From NCBI GenBank assembly GCA_026397675.1, contig JAPLUH010000510.1, positions 1 to 7,581 of the forward strand: a DNA stretch of 7,581 bases, written 5' to 3'. A model generated the notes under the pieces. The model worked only from the letters and a program-made list of their open reading frames with translations, did not search any database and had not been told where the DNA came from. The stretch is from Verrucomicrobiota bacterium (lineage in GTDB: Bacteria > Verrucomicrobiota > Verrucomicrobiia > Limisphaerales > UBA9464). Positions 1 through 6,681 of this stretch are shown in pieces (position 1 is the first letter of the stretch; every line of letters starts with the position of its first letter). The translations under genes were made by a program, and so were the position numbers.

Positions 1-147
1 CTGGAAAGGGGCAGCGGTGGGGGCAATGTCAAGATGCACCCGTTGCTTGGTGCCCGGGAAATACCCCATGGCCCGCTTGCCTGCCGGGTCGCAGCCAGTC
101 GGATGTCTCCTAGACGGGACCTCTGGAGTGAAACTCGGCGAATGGTT
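1..147. other. Left-edge stretch with no assignable gene
   Basis: No gene can be called with confidence here. On the minus strand a GC3-rich frame runs from about position 147 to the edge and contains an ATG at 69-67, followed by residues beginning MGYFPGTKQRVHLDI. It could be the start of a gene continuing beyond the window, or more decayed mobile DNA, since it is in the same frame as the integrase remnant after that remnant's TAA stop. On the plus strand a frame is open from base 1 to a TGA at 151-153 and includes the residues NVKMHPLL. Neither product is recognised, and no ribosome binding site supports either one. Confidence 0.25.
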
Positions 148-565
148 TTATGACGTGAACGCGACGGCGGAGCTGGGGTATTGAACGGGGAATCGCAGGC
201 ACAGGGCTCGGGAAACGGATTTCGCGACTGAAGTCGGTCGCCTGTTGCGATTCGTAGGCGGAGAGGGGCGGCACCACCACTTGGGTTTGAGCTTGAAGAT
301 CTCCTCGAACACGTTCCCCCAGGTCCGGGTGGGTGCCTTGGAGTCAGCGGCCATCAGGTAGGCGCGAGCTATCTGGAGGTTGGCGAAGGGGACGGCATGG
401 GCCTCATTGCGCCCGTGGAGCAGGCATGTGGCGTCGCCCTTGTTTTTTGGTGCCGAGGGACTGCTGTCGGCCGCTTTTGGCGTCCTCGCACCAGAAAGTT
501 TTCCCGCGTCGGAAGCGTCGGAATTTTGGCATCATAACCGGCTTGGTTATAAAGCGTGAGACCAT
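148..565 (-). pseudogene. Frameshifted N-terminal remnant of a probable tyrosine-recombinase-type integrase
   Basis: Reading from an ATG at 565 (ideal ribosome binding site at 571-578), the first frame gives MVSRFITKPVMMPKFRRFRR, then GKTFWCEDAKSGRQQSLGTK, and stops at TGA 406-404 after 53 residues. At an A6 run (plus-strand T6, 443-448) the sense jumps by one base into a second frame: LLHGRNEAHAVPFANLQIAR, then AYLMAADSKAPTRTWGNVFE, stopping at TAA 150-148. An ancestral A5 run would join the two as GTKNKGDA. I recall the pattern FWCED...GKQQSL.TK, RNEA, NLQIARAYL.A.D, RTW..V from the N-terminal, DNA-contacting part of Verrucomicrobial site-specific integrases. The catalytic domain (R...HxxR...Y) is absent, so it cannot be active. 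Family resemblance ends near position 290. Beyond that the reading GC3 signal moves to another frame, suggesting a deletion junction. The open reading and the frameshift are seen directly; the family name is recalled and not verified. Confidence 0.55.
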
Positions 566-570
566 TGCCC

Positions 571-578
571 TCACCTCC
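571..578 (-). promoter_or_regulatory. Ribosome binding site of the integrase remnant
   Basis: On the minus strand GGAGGTGA sits five bases before the ATG at 565. It is a near-perfect match to the anti-Shine-Dalgarno sequence and much better than anything in front of the other genes here. It decides the start of the remnant at 565 over the later ATGs at 535 and 532. A well-kept translation signal before a broken gene suggests the damage is fairly recent. Confidence 0.6.
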
Positions 579-589
579 GCTAGCGAGTG

Positions 590-626
590 TGCCGTTTACT
601 GACGCCTTTACTGACAGTAAACGGCA
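590..626. repeat. Palindrome with a perfect 12-bp stem and three TTTACTG copies
   Basis: TGCCGTTTACTG (590-601) pairs perfectly with CAGTAAACGGCA (615-626) around a 13-base loop. The loop carries a second direct TTTACTG (607-613), so TTTACTGAC occurs at 595-603 and again at 607-615, exactly 12 bases apart. The second copy also forms its own 15-base palindrome, TTTACTGACAGTAAA (607-621), with a one-base centre. Two mutually exclusive folds are therefore possible. The element is relatively AT-rich in GC-rich surroundings and lies just upstream of the integrase remnant's ribosome binding site. It may be an operator or recombinase-binding site for that gene. On the plus strand it is followed by TTTT, so it could also act as an intrinsic terminator for plus-strand transcription. 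The role is inferred; the symmetry is seen. Confidence 0.75.
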
Positions 627-651
627 TTTTGGAGGTTGAGCCTCGAGAAAC

Positions 652-667
652 CCTCGGGGAACCGAGG
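652..667 (-). terminator. Possible terminator hairpin after tRNA-Cys
   Basis: CCTCGG (652-657) and CCGAGG (662-667) form a perfect 6-bp stem with a 4-base loop. The hairpin starts 9 bases past the encoded CCA of the tRNA in its direction of transcription. On the minus strand it is followed by GTTTCTC, a poor U-tract, so it may be a weak terminator or a processing hairpin. Confidence 0.35.
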
Positions 668-676
668 AAAACGCAC

Positions 677-750
677 TGGAGGCGAGGGTCGGAATCGAAC
701 CGACGATGCAGCTTTTGCAGAGCCGTGCCTTACCACTTGGCGACCCCGCC
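677..750 (-). tRNA. tRNA-Cys (anticodon GCA), complete with encoded CCA
   Basis: The cloverleaf folds fully by eye. The 7-bp acceptor stem is GGCGGGG (750-744) with CCTCGCC (687-681), containing one G-U pair. The D arm includes GCC...GGC with the AAGTGGTAA loop. The anticodon stem is CGGCT/AGCTG around the loop CTGCAAA, giving anticodon GCA. The variable loop is CATC, and the T arm is GTCGG-TTCGATT-CCGAC. The discriminator base is U, the expected identity base for cysteine tRNAs, followed by CCA (679-677) encoded in the DNA. It supplies the UGC/UGU-decoding cysteine tRNA. It stands alone, transcribed divergently from the cytochrome gene, with integrase debris beyond its 3' end. Confidence 0.97.
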
Positions 751-1075
751 CTCCGTTAGAGCCCGGCAAATAAAGGGAATCATCGACTGAAGCGCAAGTG
801 AGGTTTTGGAAAATGTCGAAACACGGTGGAAATCGGGGGCGTGAAAACTCCGTCCCGACCGCTTCCCGGCCGCTTCCCGAGTCACTCCACAAGGGATCTT
901 TGCCGAATCAGGAGTCCTTTCGCTCCAGCCCTCGTGGCCGACTCATTCTCGATGAATTTCGCTCTTCACTCCTGAACCGGCACGCATCCGTCGATCCCAT
1001 CGCCCAATCCCAACCCCACCCGACTCCTCCCAACTCAACCTTGGCCACGCGGGCCCGCATTTGCATGCTAGCCCC
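751..1075. other. Divergent intergenic region between tRNA-Cys and the cytochrome gene
   Basis: Besides the possible tRNA promoter at 769-797, this 325-base stretch contains a 10-bp direct repeat, CCGCTTCCCG, at 859-868 and 870-879. The last 100 bases are C-rich on the plus strand. I see no convincing plus-strand promoter or operator for the cytochrome gene. Open frames here are short, lack ribosome binding sites and show no family resemblance, so I call no gene. Confidence 0.5.
769..797 (-). promoter_or_regulatory. Putative sigma-70-like promoter for tRNA-Cys
   Basis: On the minus strand TTGCGC (797-792) and TTTATT (774-769) are separated by exactly 17 bases, placing a start near 762, about 12 bases ahead of the mature tRNA. 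The match to consensus is modest (3/6 and 4/6). The segment between the -10 and the start is GC-rich (GCCGGG), the kind of discriminator linked to stringent control of stable RNA promoters. The assignment rests on position and spacing, not on a strong consensus match. Confidence 0.35.
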
Positions 1076-4000
1076 ATGCCACGCCGCTCGTTGACTCGCG
1101 CACCCTGGATACGATCTCTGTTGCTGGCGCTCACGCCGCTGATGCTGCTGATGCCCATTGCCTTCAGTGCGGATATCGCGCCTGCGGGCAAAGGCCTAAA
1201 CAACGCGGCACCCAACGGCTTCAGACCGCTGGTAAAAGATGATCGCACGGCCATGCCTGTTCTGGCGCCGCCATCCTCCGAGGGCGAACAGCGGATCAAG
1301 CAGTTCCAACTAGCCCCAGGCCTGTCGGTCAAACTCTGGGCCGCTGAACCCCAACTGGCCAATCCCGTGGCCTTCTCGGTGGATGAACAGGGGCGCGTGT
1401 TCACCAGCGAAACGTACCGGTACCGAACCAGTGTGCTCGATATCCGGCATTACATGTTCATGCTGGAGGACGATCTGGCCTCGCGCACGGTGGAGGATCG
1501 CTTGGCCCAAATTCGGAAATGGTTCGGTCCCGAGGGCGAGCGAGCGCTGAGCCAGGAAACGGAAGTGATCCGCAAACTGGAGGACACCAATCACGATGGA
1601 CGGGCGGACCACTCCGAGATCGTAGCAGAACACTTCACCAGCCCCCTCAGCGGCATTGGCAGTGGTGTGCTGGCTCGCCAGGGGCAGGTGTGGTTTACCG
1701 AGATCCCGTCGCTGTGGCACATTGGGCCGGCCGGTTCGGTCCAGGGCAATATCCCAAAGCCCAAGGAACCCGCGCTGCAATCCCAACCCCAGGTGCATCC
1801 CGAGTCGCTCGAAGCGCGGGCGATTTTGCACGGATTCGGGGTGCGTTTCAGCTTCACGGGCCACGACTTGCATGGGCTCATTTTCGGACCGGATGGACGC
1901 CTGTACTTCTCCTGCGGCGATCGCGGTGCCCACGTGGTGACGCAGGAGGGCACGGTGATCGATTTGCCCGACGAGGGGGCGGTGTTCCGCTGCGAACCCG
2001 ATGGTTCGAAGCTGGAGGTGGTCCATCGCGGGTTGCGCAATCCGCAGGAACTGGCCTTCAACGAGGAGGGCGATCTCTTCACCGGCGATAATGACTCGGA
2101 TCAAGGCGACCGGGAGCGCTGGGTGCCCGAGATCGAAGGGGCTGATTCGGGCTGGCGGGTGGGGCATCAGCACGCGCCGTTGGGCAATGCGGGGCTGTGG
2201 AACCTGGAGCGGTTGTGGGTCCCGCCGTTCGAGGGGCAATCGGCCTCCATCTTGCCACCCATCGCCAACATCGGCGACGGCCCCAGCGGGCTAGTGCACG
2301 ATTCGGGCACCAGCCTTCCGAAGGCGCTGCGCGGGCGCTTTCTACTGGCCTACTTCAAAGGCACCAGTGCCAAGAGCGGGATTAGTTCGCTGCAATTGCG
2401 GCCCGCCGGAGCAACTCACGAGCTGGTGGCGCACGACCCGCTGATCTGGAACTCCCTAGTACCGGATGTCGACTTGGGGCCCGACGGATCCATCTTCTTC
2501 GCCGACTGGCACGAGGGCTGGCCCAAGAGCAATAAAGGCCGAATCTACAAAGCCATCTTCGCCGAGGTGGCCGCCGATCCCGAGGTGCCCCGGACTCAGC
2601 AATTGCTCGCGGCCGGCATGAAGGATCGAACGCCCGAGGAGCTGTCGTCCTTGTTGGGTCATCGCGATCAGAGGGTTCGGCAAGAGGCTCAATACGAGTG
2701 GGCGCGGCGCGGTTCCAGCGCGGTGCCGACTTTGAAGACCCTGGCCTCAAATGCCACCGACGAGCGGGTGCGCATCCACGCGATCCGGGCGCTCGGGCAA
2801 TTGGCCCGGAAAGATCCCGCTCCGCTCGGAAAACTGCTGCTGGATGTGGCCAAGAACGCCGAGGGTGAGGTGCGCGTCCAAGCCATCCGCGCGCTGGCCT
2901 CATCCACAGAATTAGTACGGAAACCGGGTACGGCTCCGTGGCTCAAAGACCAATTAGCCCACACCAATCCGCGCGTGCGATTAGCCGCGGCACTGGGCCT
3001 GGGTCGGGCCCGATTGTCCGAGGGCGATGCCGCCGCCTTCATCGGGAGTGTGTGTCGGTTTGGAAAGCCCGACGCCGTGTTGCGCCACGGTCTGGCCTAT
3101 GGGCTGGCCTCCGCTCTGTCCGATCGGGTCATCGAGGCCCATCGCTCCGACGCCGACCGCGAGGTGCGGCAACTGGTGCTGCTCGCGGCCCGCATTCACC
3201 CGTCGCCGGCGATCCGCGGCTTCTTGTCTGACCCAGATCCACTGCTGGCGCTCGAGGCCGCGCGGGCGATCCACGACCTACCGCTGACTGCGGCTCTCCC
3301 GAACCTGGCCTCACTGGCTGAACCGGCTCCGCTTCAGGCCTGGCGAGGTGCCCTGGCCGCCAGAGTTCCCCTGCCCGTCCCGACTCCGGCACCTGGAGCC
3401 ATCCGGGACCTGCGAGCCGACCAACCCTTGCCCTGGGGCGATGCGCCCGTGGATCACGCTTCGCCGATGCTGCTGCGCATCGTGAATGCCAACTTCCGCC
3501 TGGGCACCCCGCAGGCGGCCCGACGTCTCGCCGCACTGGCCCGCGACACCGGGCTGCCGGAGCGTATCCGCACCGAAGCCCTGCTCGCCCTAGGCCACTG
3601 GGACCTCCCCCCGGCCCGGGATCGCCTCTTGGGCCTCTACCGGCCCCTGGCGGCTCGGCCTGCGGGTCCAGCCATCAACGCGCTCGGCTCTGTCGCTCCA
3701 GCACTGCTGCTCGGAGACACCACCGAAGCCATTCAGGTGGCGGTAGCCGAAGCCCTGAGCCGATTACACCTAACAAACTCAGCCGCGGCACTCGAGACCC
3801 TCGTGCGTCGCCCCCAGGCATCAGCCAAGGCACGGGCAGCAGCCCTGACCGCGGCCTTCCGATTGGCCCAGCCGCCGACCAAACTGCAACCCCTGCTCAC
3901 CTTCGCCGCGGCCGACCCTGCCGAACCCCTTCGCCTTGCTGCCTCGAAACTGTCCACCGAACTCAATCCCAACGATGCCGTCGGGAAACTGGCCGGCCTC

Positions 4001-4678
4001 CTCGAACGAGGGTCTTTGGCGGAACAGCAAGCCGCCTTCGCCTCGCTAGGTGACCTCAAGTCGGACGCCGTCGATGCCGTTCTGGTCGACTGGCTCGACC
4101 GACTCATGAAGCGCGAAGTGGCCAATGAGGTGATGCTGGATTTGGTCGAGGCCGCTCGATTGCACCCGGCCGCAGCGGTCCAGACCCGACTGGCTGCCTA
4201 CCAAGACTGGAAGCTTCCGAAAGACGCTCTCTCGCCTTACCGCGAAGCGCTCGTGGGCGGAAACGCCTCCCGGGGTCGATCTCTCTTCTACGAACACGCC
4301 GCCGTGGCCTGCACCCGTTGCCACCAAATCGGCACCGACTCCGGAGGCAATGCCGGCCCGAAGCTCGATGGACTCGCCTCGCGGGCCACTCGAGAACACC
4401 TGCTCGAAAGCATCGTGCTCCCCAATGCCCAAATTGCGACCGGCTTCGAGAGCACCCTGGTGACCACGCTTTCGGGCGCCGTCTTGGCGGGAGTGGTGCG
4501 GAACGAGACCGACGCCTCCCTCACCCTGCTCACGCCCGACGAGGGCGAGGTGAGCCTCTCCAAAAAAGATATTCGCACTCGCAGCCGCGGCCCCAGCGGC
4601 ATGCCTGAAGGCTTCGGCGAGACCCTCACGCGCTTCGAACTGCGCGACCTCGTGGAGTTTCTAGGCACGCTCAAGTAG
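1076..4678 (+). CDS. Exported PVC-type c-type cytochrome / membrane-bound-dehydrogenase-like protein with HEAT-like repeats
   Basis: This 1200-residue protein has the three-part build of the PVC-type heme-binding family. Residues 1-32 form a signal peptide (RR near the start, then an LLLALTPLMLLMPIAF core, cleavage near FSA-D). Residues about 75-500 are the Piru_Ver-type N-terminal beta-propeller, with AAEPQLANPVAF, a DTNHDGRAD acidic loop that may bind calcium, GPDGRLYFSCGDRG and RGLRNPQELAFN. Residues about 510-1040 are a helical HEAT-like region of Ala/Leu/Arg-rich units such as DERVRIHAIRALGQLAR. Residues about 1060-1200 are a single-heme cytochrome c domain: CTRCH at 1079-1083 supplies the covalent heme attachment and proximal His, and the Met of SGMPEG (1176) is the likely distal ligand. 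It probably passes electrons from oxidation of a sugar-like substrate in the periplasm or cell envelope; the substrate is unknown. ATG 1076 is preferred over TTG 1061 because it opens directly onto the signal peptide. Neither has a visible Shine-Dalgarno site. The next gene follows after 50 bases, probably in the same operon. Confidence 0.93.
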   Translation: MPRRSLTRAPWIRSLLLALTPLMLLMPIAFSADIAPAGKGLNNAAPNGFRPLVKDDRTAMPVLAPPSSEGEQRIKQFQLAPGLSVKLWAAEPQLANPVAFSVDEQGRVFTSETYRYRTSVLDIRHYMFMLEDDLASRTVEDRLAQIRKWFGPEGERALSQETEVIRKLEDTNHDGRADHSEIVAEHFTSPLSGIGSGVLARQGQVWFTEIPSLWHIGPAGSVQGNIPKPKEPALQSQPQVHPESLEARAILHGFGVRFSFTGHDLHGLIFGPDGRLYFSCGDRGAHVVTQEGTVIDLPDEGAVFRCEPDGSKLEVVHRGLRNPQELAFNEEGDLFTGDNDSDQGDRERWVPEIEGADSGWRVGHQHAPLGNAGLWNLERLWVPPFEGQSASILPPIANIGDGPSGLVHDSGTSLPKALRGRFLLAYFKGTSAKSGISSLQLRPAGATHELVAHDPLIWNSLVPDVDLGPDGSIFFADWHEGWPKSNKGRIYKAIFAEVAADPEVPRTQQLLAAGMKDRTPEELSSLLGHRDQRVRQEAQYEWARRGSSAVPTLKTLASNATDERVRIHAIRALGQLARKDPAPLGKLLLDVAKNAEGEVRVQAIRALASSTELVRKPGTAPWLKDQLAHTNPRVRLAAALGLGRARLSEGDAAAFIGSVCRFGKPDAVLRHGLAYGLASALSDRVIEAHRSDADREVRQLVLLAARIHPSPAIRGFLSDPDPLLALEAARAIHDLPLTAALPNLASLAEPAPLQAWRGALAARVPLPVPTPAPGAIRDLRADQPLPWGDAPVDHASPMLLRIVNANFRLGTPQAARRLAALARDTGLPERIRTEALLALGHWDLPPARDRLLGLYRPLAARPAGPAINALGSVAPALLLGDTTEAIQVAVAEALSRLHLTNSAAALETLVRRPQASAKARAAALTAAFRLAQPPTKLQPLLTFAAADPAEPLRLAASKLSTELNPNDAVGKLAGLLERGSLAEQQAAFASLGDLKSDAVDAVLVDWLDRLMKREVANEVMLDLVEAARLHPAAAVQTRLAAYQDWKLPKDALSPYREALVGGNASRGRSLFYEHAAVACTRCHQIGTDSGGNAGPKLDGLASRATREHLLESIVLPNAQIATGFESTLVTTLSGAVLAGVVRNETDASLTLLTPDEGEVSLSKKDIRTRSRGPSGMPEGFGETLTRFELRDLVEFLGTLK

Positions 4679-4728
4679 CTCATAACTTTCGCTGGCCAAC
4701 ATCAGCCTCCTGAGATCCCGTTGTGATT

Positions 4729-6483
4729 ATGAAACTTCCCGCCGTGGCTCGATGGACTGCCCTAGCGCTGGCACTCGAGCTTCCCGGGCAAACCGCCGAC
4801 CGCCGGCCCTCACTGCCCGAACAGTGGCGGCAGGAACACCGAATCATCGACTTGCACCAGCATGTCAACGGCACCGAAGAGCACGTAAGCCGCTGGTTAC
4901 GGATCATGGACCGGGTCGGCGTGGGCGTCGGGGTCAACCTCAGCGGCGGCACGGTCACGGCTAAGCCCGGCGAACTCTCCGCCTTCGAACGAACGCAGGC
5001 CCTGACCGAACGGTTGGCTCCGGGGCGAGCGGTCCTGTACTTCAACCTCGACTATACCGGTTGGGATCAACCCGGCTTCGCCGAACGCGCCATCGAACAA
5101 GTAAACCGCGCGCACGCTCTCGGCGCGGCCGGCCTAAAGGAATACAAGCGACTGGGCCTCTTTCTGCGCGACCAACAAGGCCAGTTGATCCGCATCGATG
5201 ATTCCCGCCTCGACGGCGTGTGGAAGCGCTGTGGTGAGCTGGGTTTGCCGGTCAGCATCCACGTCGCCGACCCGAAGGCGTTCTGGTTGCCCTACACCGC
5301 CCAGAACGAGCGCTGGAAGGAGCTTAAGGATCACCGGAACTGGTGGTTCGGTGACCCGAAGCAATATCCGACGCGCCAGGAATTGCTTGGAGCGCTCGAC
5401 CGGGTGATCGAACGCCATCCGAAGACCACCTTCGTTTGCGTGCACTTCGCCAACAACGCCGAAGACCTCGCCTGGGTGGACCGCACGCTCACCGAGCGCC
5501 ACAACATGCACGCCGATCTGGCCGCGCGGATTCCAGAACTGGGCCGGCACGACCCCGAGGCACTCCGGCAACTCTTCATCCGCCACCAAGACCGCATCCT
5601 CTTCGCCACCGATTTCCAGGTGTACGAAAAGTTGATCCTCGGCTCTTCGGGCGATGCGGAAAAACCCACCGACGAGGATGCGGCCACGTTCTTCGCAAAA
5701 GAATGGCGTTGGCTAGAAACGCGCGACCACGACTGGCCGCACATGACCCCAATCCAGGGCGACTGGACCATCAGCGCCATCGGATTGCCGCCCGAGGTGC
5801 TCCGGAAAATATACTTCGATAATGCCCGCCGCTTGCTCGTGCGTTCGCTGCCTTTCACCACGGTCCGGGCCCACCGCATCACCCGGGATTTTAAGCCCGA
5901 CGGACGGTTGCGGGAGCGCGAATGGTCTCGGGCGACGCCCTTCCGCTTGGAACAGGAGGCGGTGGATGGGCGAGCCCGCCCGGAGATTAGCACCACCTGC
6001 CGAGTGCTGTGGTCGGACCGATTTCTGTACCTGGCCTACGAGTGCCCGTTCACCGAGTTGACCGATTTCGGCAAAGCACGCTCCGGCGAGCGGGTTTCCA
6101 AGGAAGGTTCGCTGTGGGACAAGGACGTGGTGGAGTTCTTCTGCGCTCCGGACCCGTCGCAGTTGAATCACTACACCGAATACGAGTGGGCTCCGAACAA
6201 TGAGGCCCTCGACCTGCGCCTTCGCCGTCCCGAGTCCGACTTCGCCTGGAGCAGCAAAATGGAATGGCAAGTGCGGGTGGATCGCGGGCGCAAGGTGTGG
6301 ACGAGCGAAGTTCGCATTCCGTTGTCCGCCTTGTCGGAGACCGCTCCCACGGTCGGAACCCGGTGGCGCGCCAACCTCTACCGTATCGACCGGGCCCATC
6401 GTGCGTTCCTCGCCTCGAACCCACTGTTGAACGGCAGCTTCCACACCCCCGAGCGCTTCGGTTGGCTCGAGTTTACTGAGTGA
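4729..6483 (+). CDS. Amidohydrolase (COG2159/Amidohydro_2 type) fused to a C-terminal CBM9-like domain
   Basis: This 584-residue protein has two domains. Residues about 36-375 form a metal-dependent TIM-barrel hydrolase. Visible metal-site residues are H43 and H45 (DLHQH), H178 (SIHVADP), H239 (CVHFANN) and D295 (FATDF). The typical tail GLPPEVLRKIYFDNARRLL is also present. Relatives of this group hydrolyse C-N or C-O bonds or decarboxylate small carboxylic or aromatic acids; the substrate here cannot be read. Residues about 380-584 match the CBM9-like/DOMON-type sandwich: DGRLREREWSRA, LWSDRFLYLAYEC, LWDKDVVEFF (W463, D464, D466, E469), YTEYEWAPNN and a closing GRFGWLEF-like RFGWLEF. Such domains bind carbohydrate or a related ligand. 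The N-terminus (ALALALELPG, possible cleavage at QTA-D) is a weak signal peptide interrupted by a Glu, so export is uncertain. ATG 4729 was chosen; GTG 4723 in frame adds two residues, and neither has a clear ribosome binding site. It probably shares a transcript with the cytochrome gene upstream. Confidence 0.88.
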   Translation: MKLPAVARWTALALALELPGQTADRRPSLPEQWRQEHRIIDLHQHVNGTEEHVSRWLRIMDRVGVGVGVNLSGGTVTAKPGELSAFERTQALTERLAPGRAVLYFNLDYTGWDQPGFAERAIEQVNRAHALGAAGLKEYKRLGLFLRDQQGQLIRIDDSRLDGVWKRCGELGLPVSIHVADPKAFWLPYTAQNERWKELKDHRNWWFGDPKQYPTRQELLGALDRVIERHPKTTFVCVHFANNAEDLAWVDRTLTERHNMHADLAARIPELGRHDPEALRQLFIRHQDRILFATDFQVYEKLILGSSGDAEKPTDEDAATFFAKEWRWLETRDHDWPHMTPIQGDWTISAIGLPPEVLRKIYFDNARRLLVRSLPFTTVRAHRITRDFKPDGRLREREWSRATPFRLEQEAVDGRARPEISTTCRVLWSDRFLYLAYECPFTELTDFGKARSGERVSKEGSLWDKDVVEFFCAPDPSQLNHYTEYEWAPNNEALDLRLRRPESDFAWSSKMEWQVRVDRGRKVWTSEVRIPLSALSETAPTVGTRWRANLYRIDRAHRAFLASNPLLNGSFHTPERFGWLEFTE

Positions 6484-6493
6484 ATTGCAAGAA

Positions 6494-6509
6494 GGGATGA
6501 ACCCATCCC
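6494..6509 (+). terminator. Small stem-loop after the amidohydrolase stop
   Basis: GGGATG (6494-6499) pairs with CATCCC (6504-6509) around an AACC loop, 10 bases after the TGA. No U-tract follows, so alone it would be a weak terminator. Together with the larger inverted repeats downstream it may protect the transcript end or help stop transcription between the convergent genes. Confidence 0.35.
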
Positions 6510-6510
6510 C

Positions 6511-6596
6511 AGGTAGGGCTCCTCAGGTAGGGCTGAATCTTTGAGACGGAGGTACATCCCCCCGGCGCTTTCGGAGAAATCGCCCTACCCCCTGAG
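6511..6596. repeat. Inverted-repeat element copy A, with a duplicated left end
   Basis: The full unit spans 6525-6596. It begins AGGTAGGGCT and ends CGCCCTACCCCCTGAG, so its tips are inverted repeats, with a partly conserved interior (GAGACGGAGG, CGCTTTCGGAGAAAT). The left tip is also present one period earlier at 6511-6520, giving a 14-base tandem duplication. It lies between the convergent amidohydrolase and esterase genes. It has no coding capacity and resembles a REP- or MITE-like dispersed element. I recall GGTAGGGC-tipped repeats from other Verrucomicrobiota but could not check. Confidence 0.75.
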
Positions 6597-6610
6597 CCAT
6601 CGACATCTCC

Positions 6611-6681
6611 AGGTAGGGCTCCGATCTCCGAGCCGGCCACACGTCACACCGGTGCTTTCGCAGAAAGCGCCCTACCCTCAG
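6611..6681. repeat. Inverted-repeat element copy B
   Basis: This is a second copy in the same orientation as copy A, 14 bases after it. It starts AGGTAGGGCT and ends GCGCCCTACCCTCAG. It aligns with copy A end to end, sharing the tips and the segment CCGG-GCTTTCG-AGAAA-CGCCCTACC, while the rest has diverged. The stem formed by its tips could serve as a terminator for both flanking genes. Its right end covers the last codon (TGA, 6680-6678) of the minus-strand esterase gene. Confidence 0.75.

Noticed and set aside
443..448. Programmed frameshift producing a functional fusion integrase or transposase
   Set aside because: The required shift is +1, not -1, at the A-run, and the downstream frame ends without a catalytic domain, so decay is the simpler reading.
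333..602. Plus-strand open frame of 89 codons over the integrase remnant
   Set aside because: The opposite strand has the recognisable integrase-like reading and the strong ribosome binding site. The plus-strand product is Arg/Gly-rich noise.
798..1094. Plus-strand open frame of 98 codons between tRNA-Cys and the cytochrome gene
   Set aside because: It has no ribosome binding site or family resemblance, its composition is low in information, and its end overlaps the start of the real gene.
1310..2239. Long minus-strand open frame of 309 codons inside the cytochrome gene
   Set aside because: It lies wholly antisense to a gene with clear domain motifs. It is the usual shadow frame of GC-rich coding DNA, with no recognisable motifs of its own.
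5713..6444. Minus-strand open frame of 243 codons inside the amidohydrolase-CBM9 gene
   Set aside because: It is antisense to a well-supported gene and has no family motifs, so it is explained as a shadow frame.
6511..6681. Possible CRISPR array
   Set aside because: There are only two long, diverged copies with inverted tips, and no series of short identical repeats with uniform spacers.
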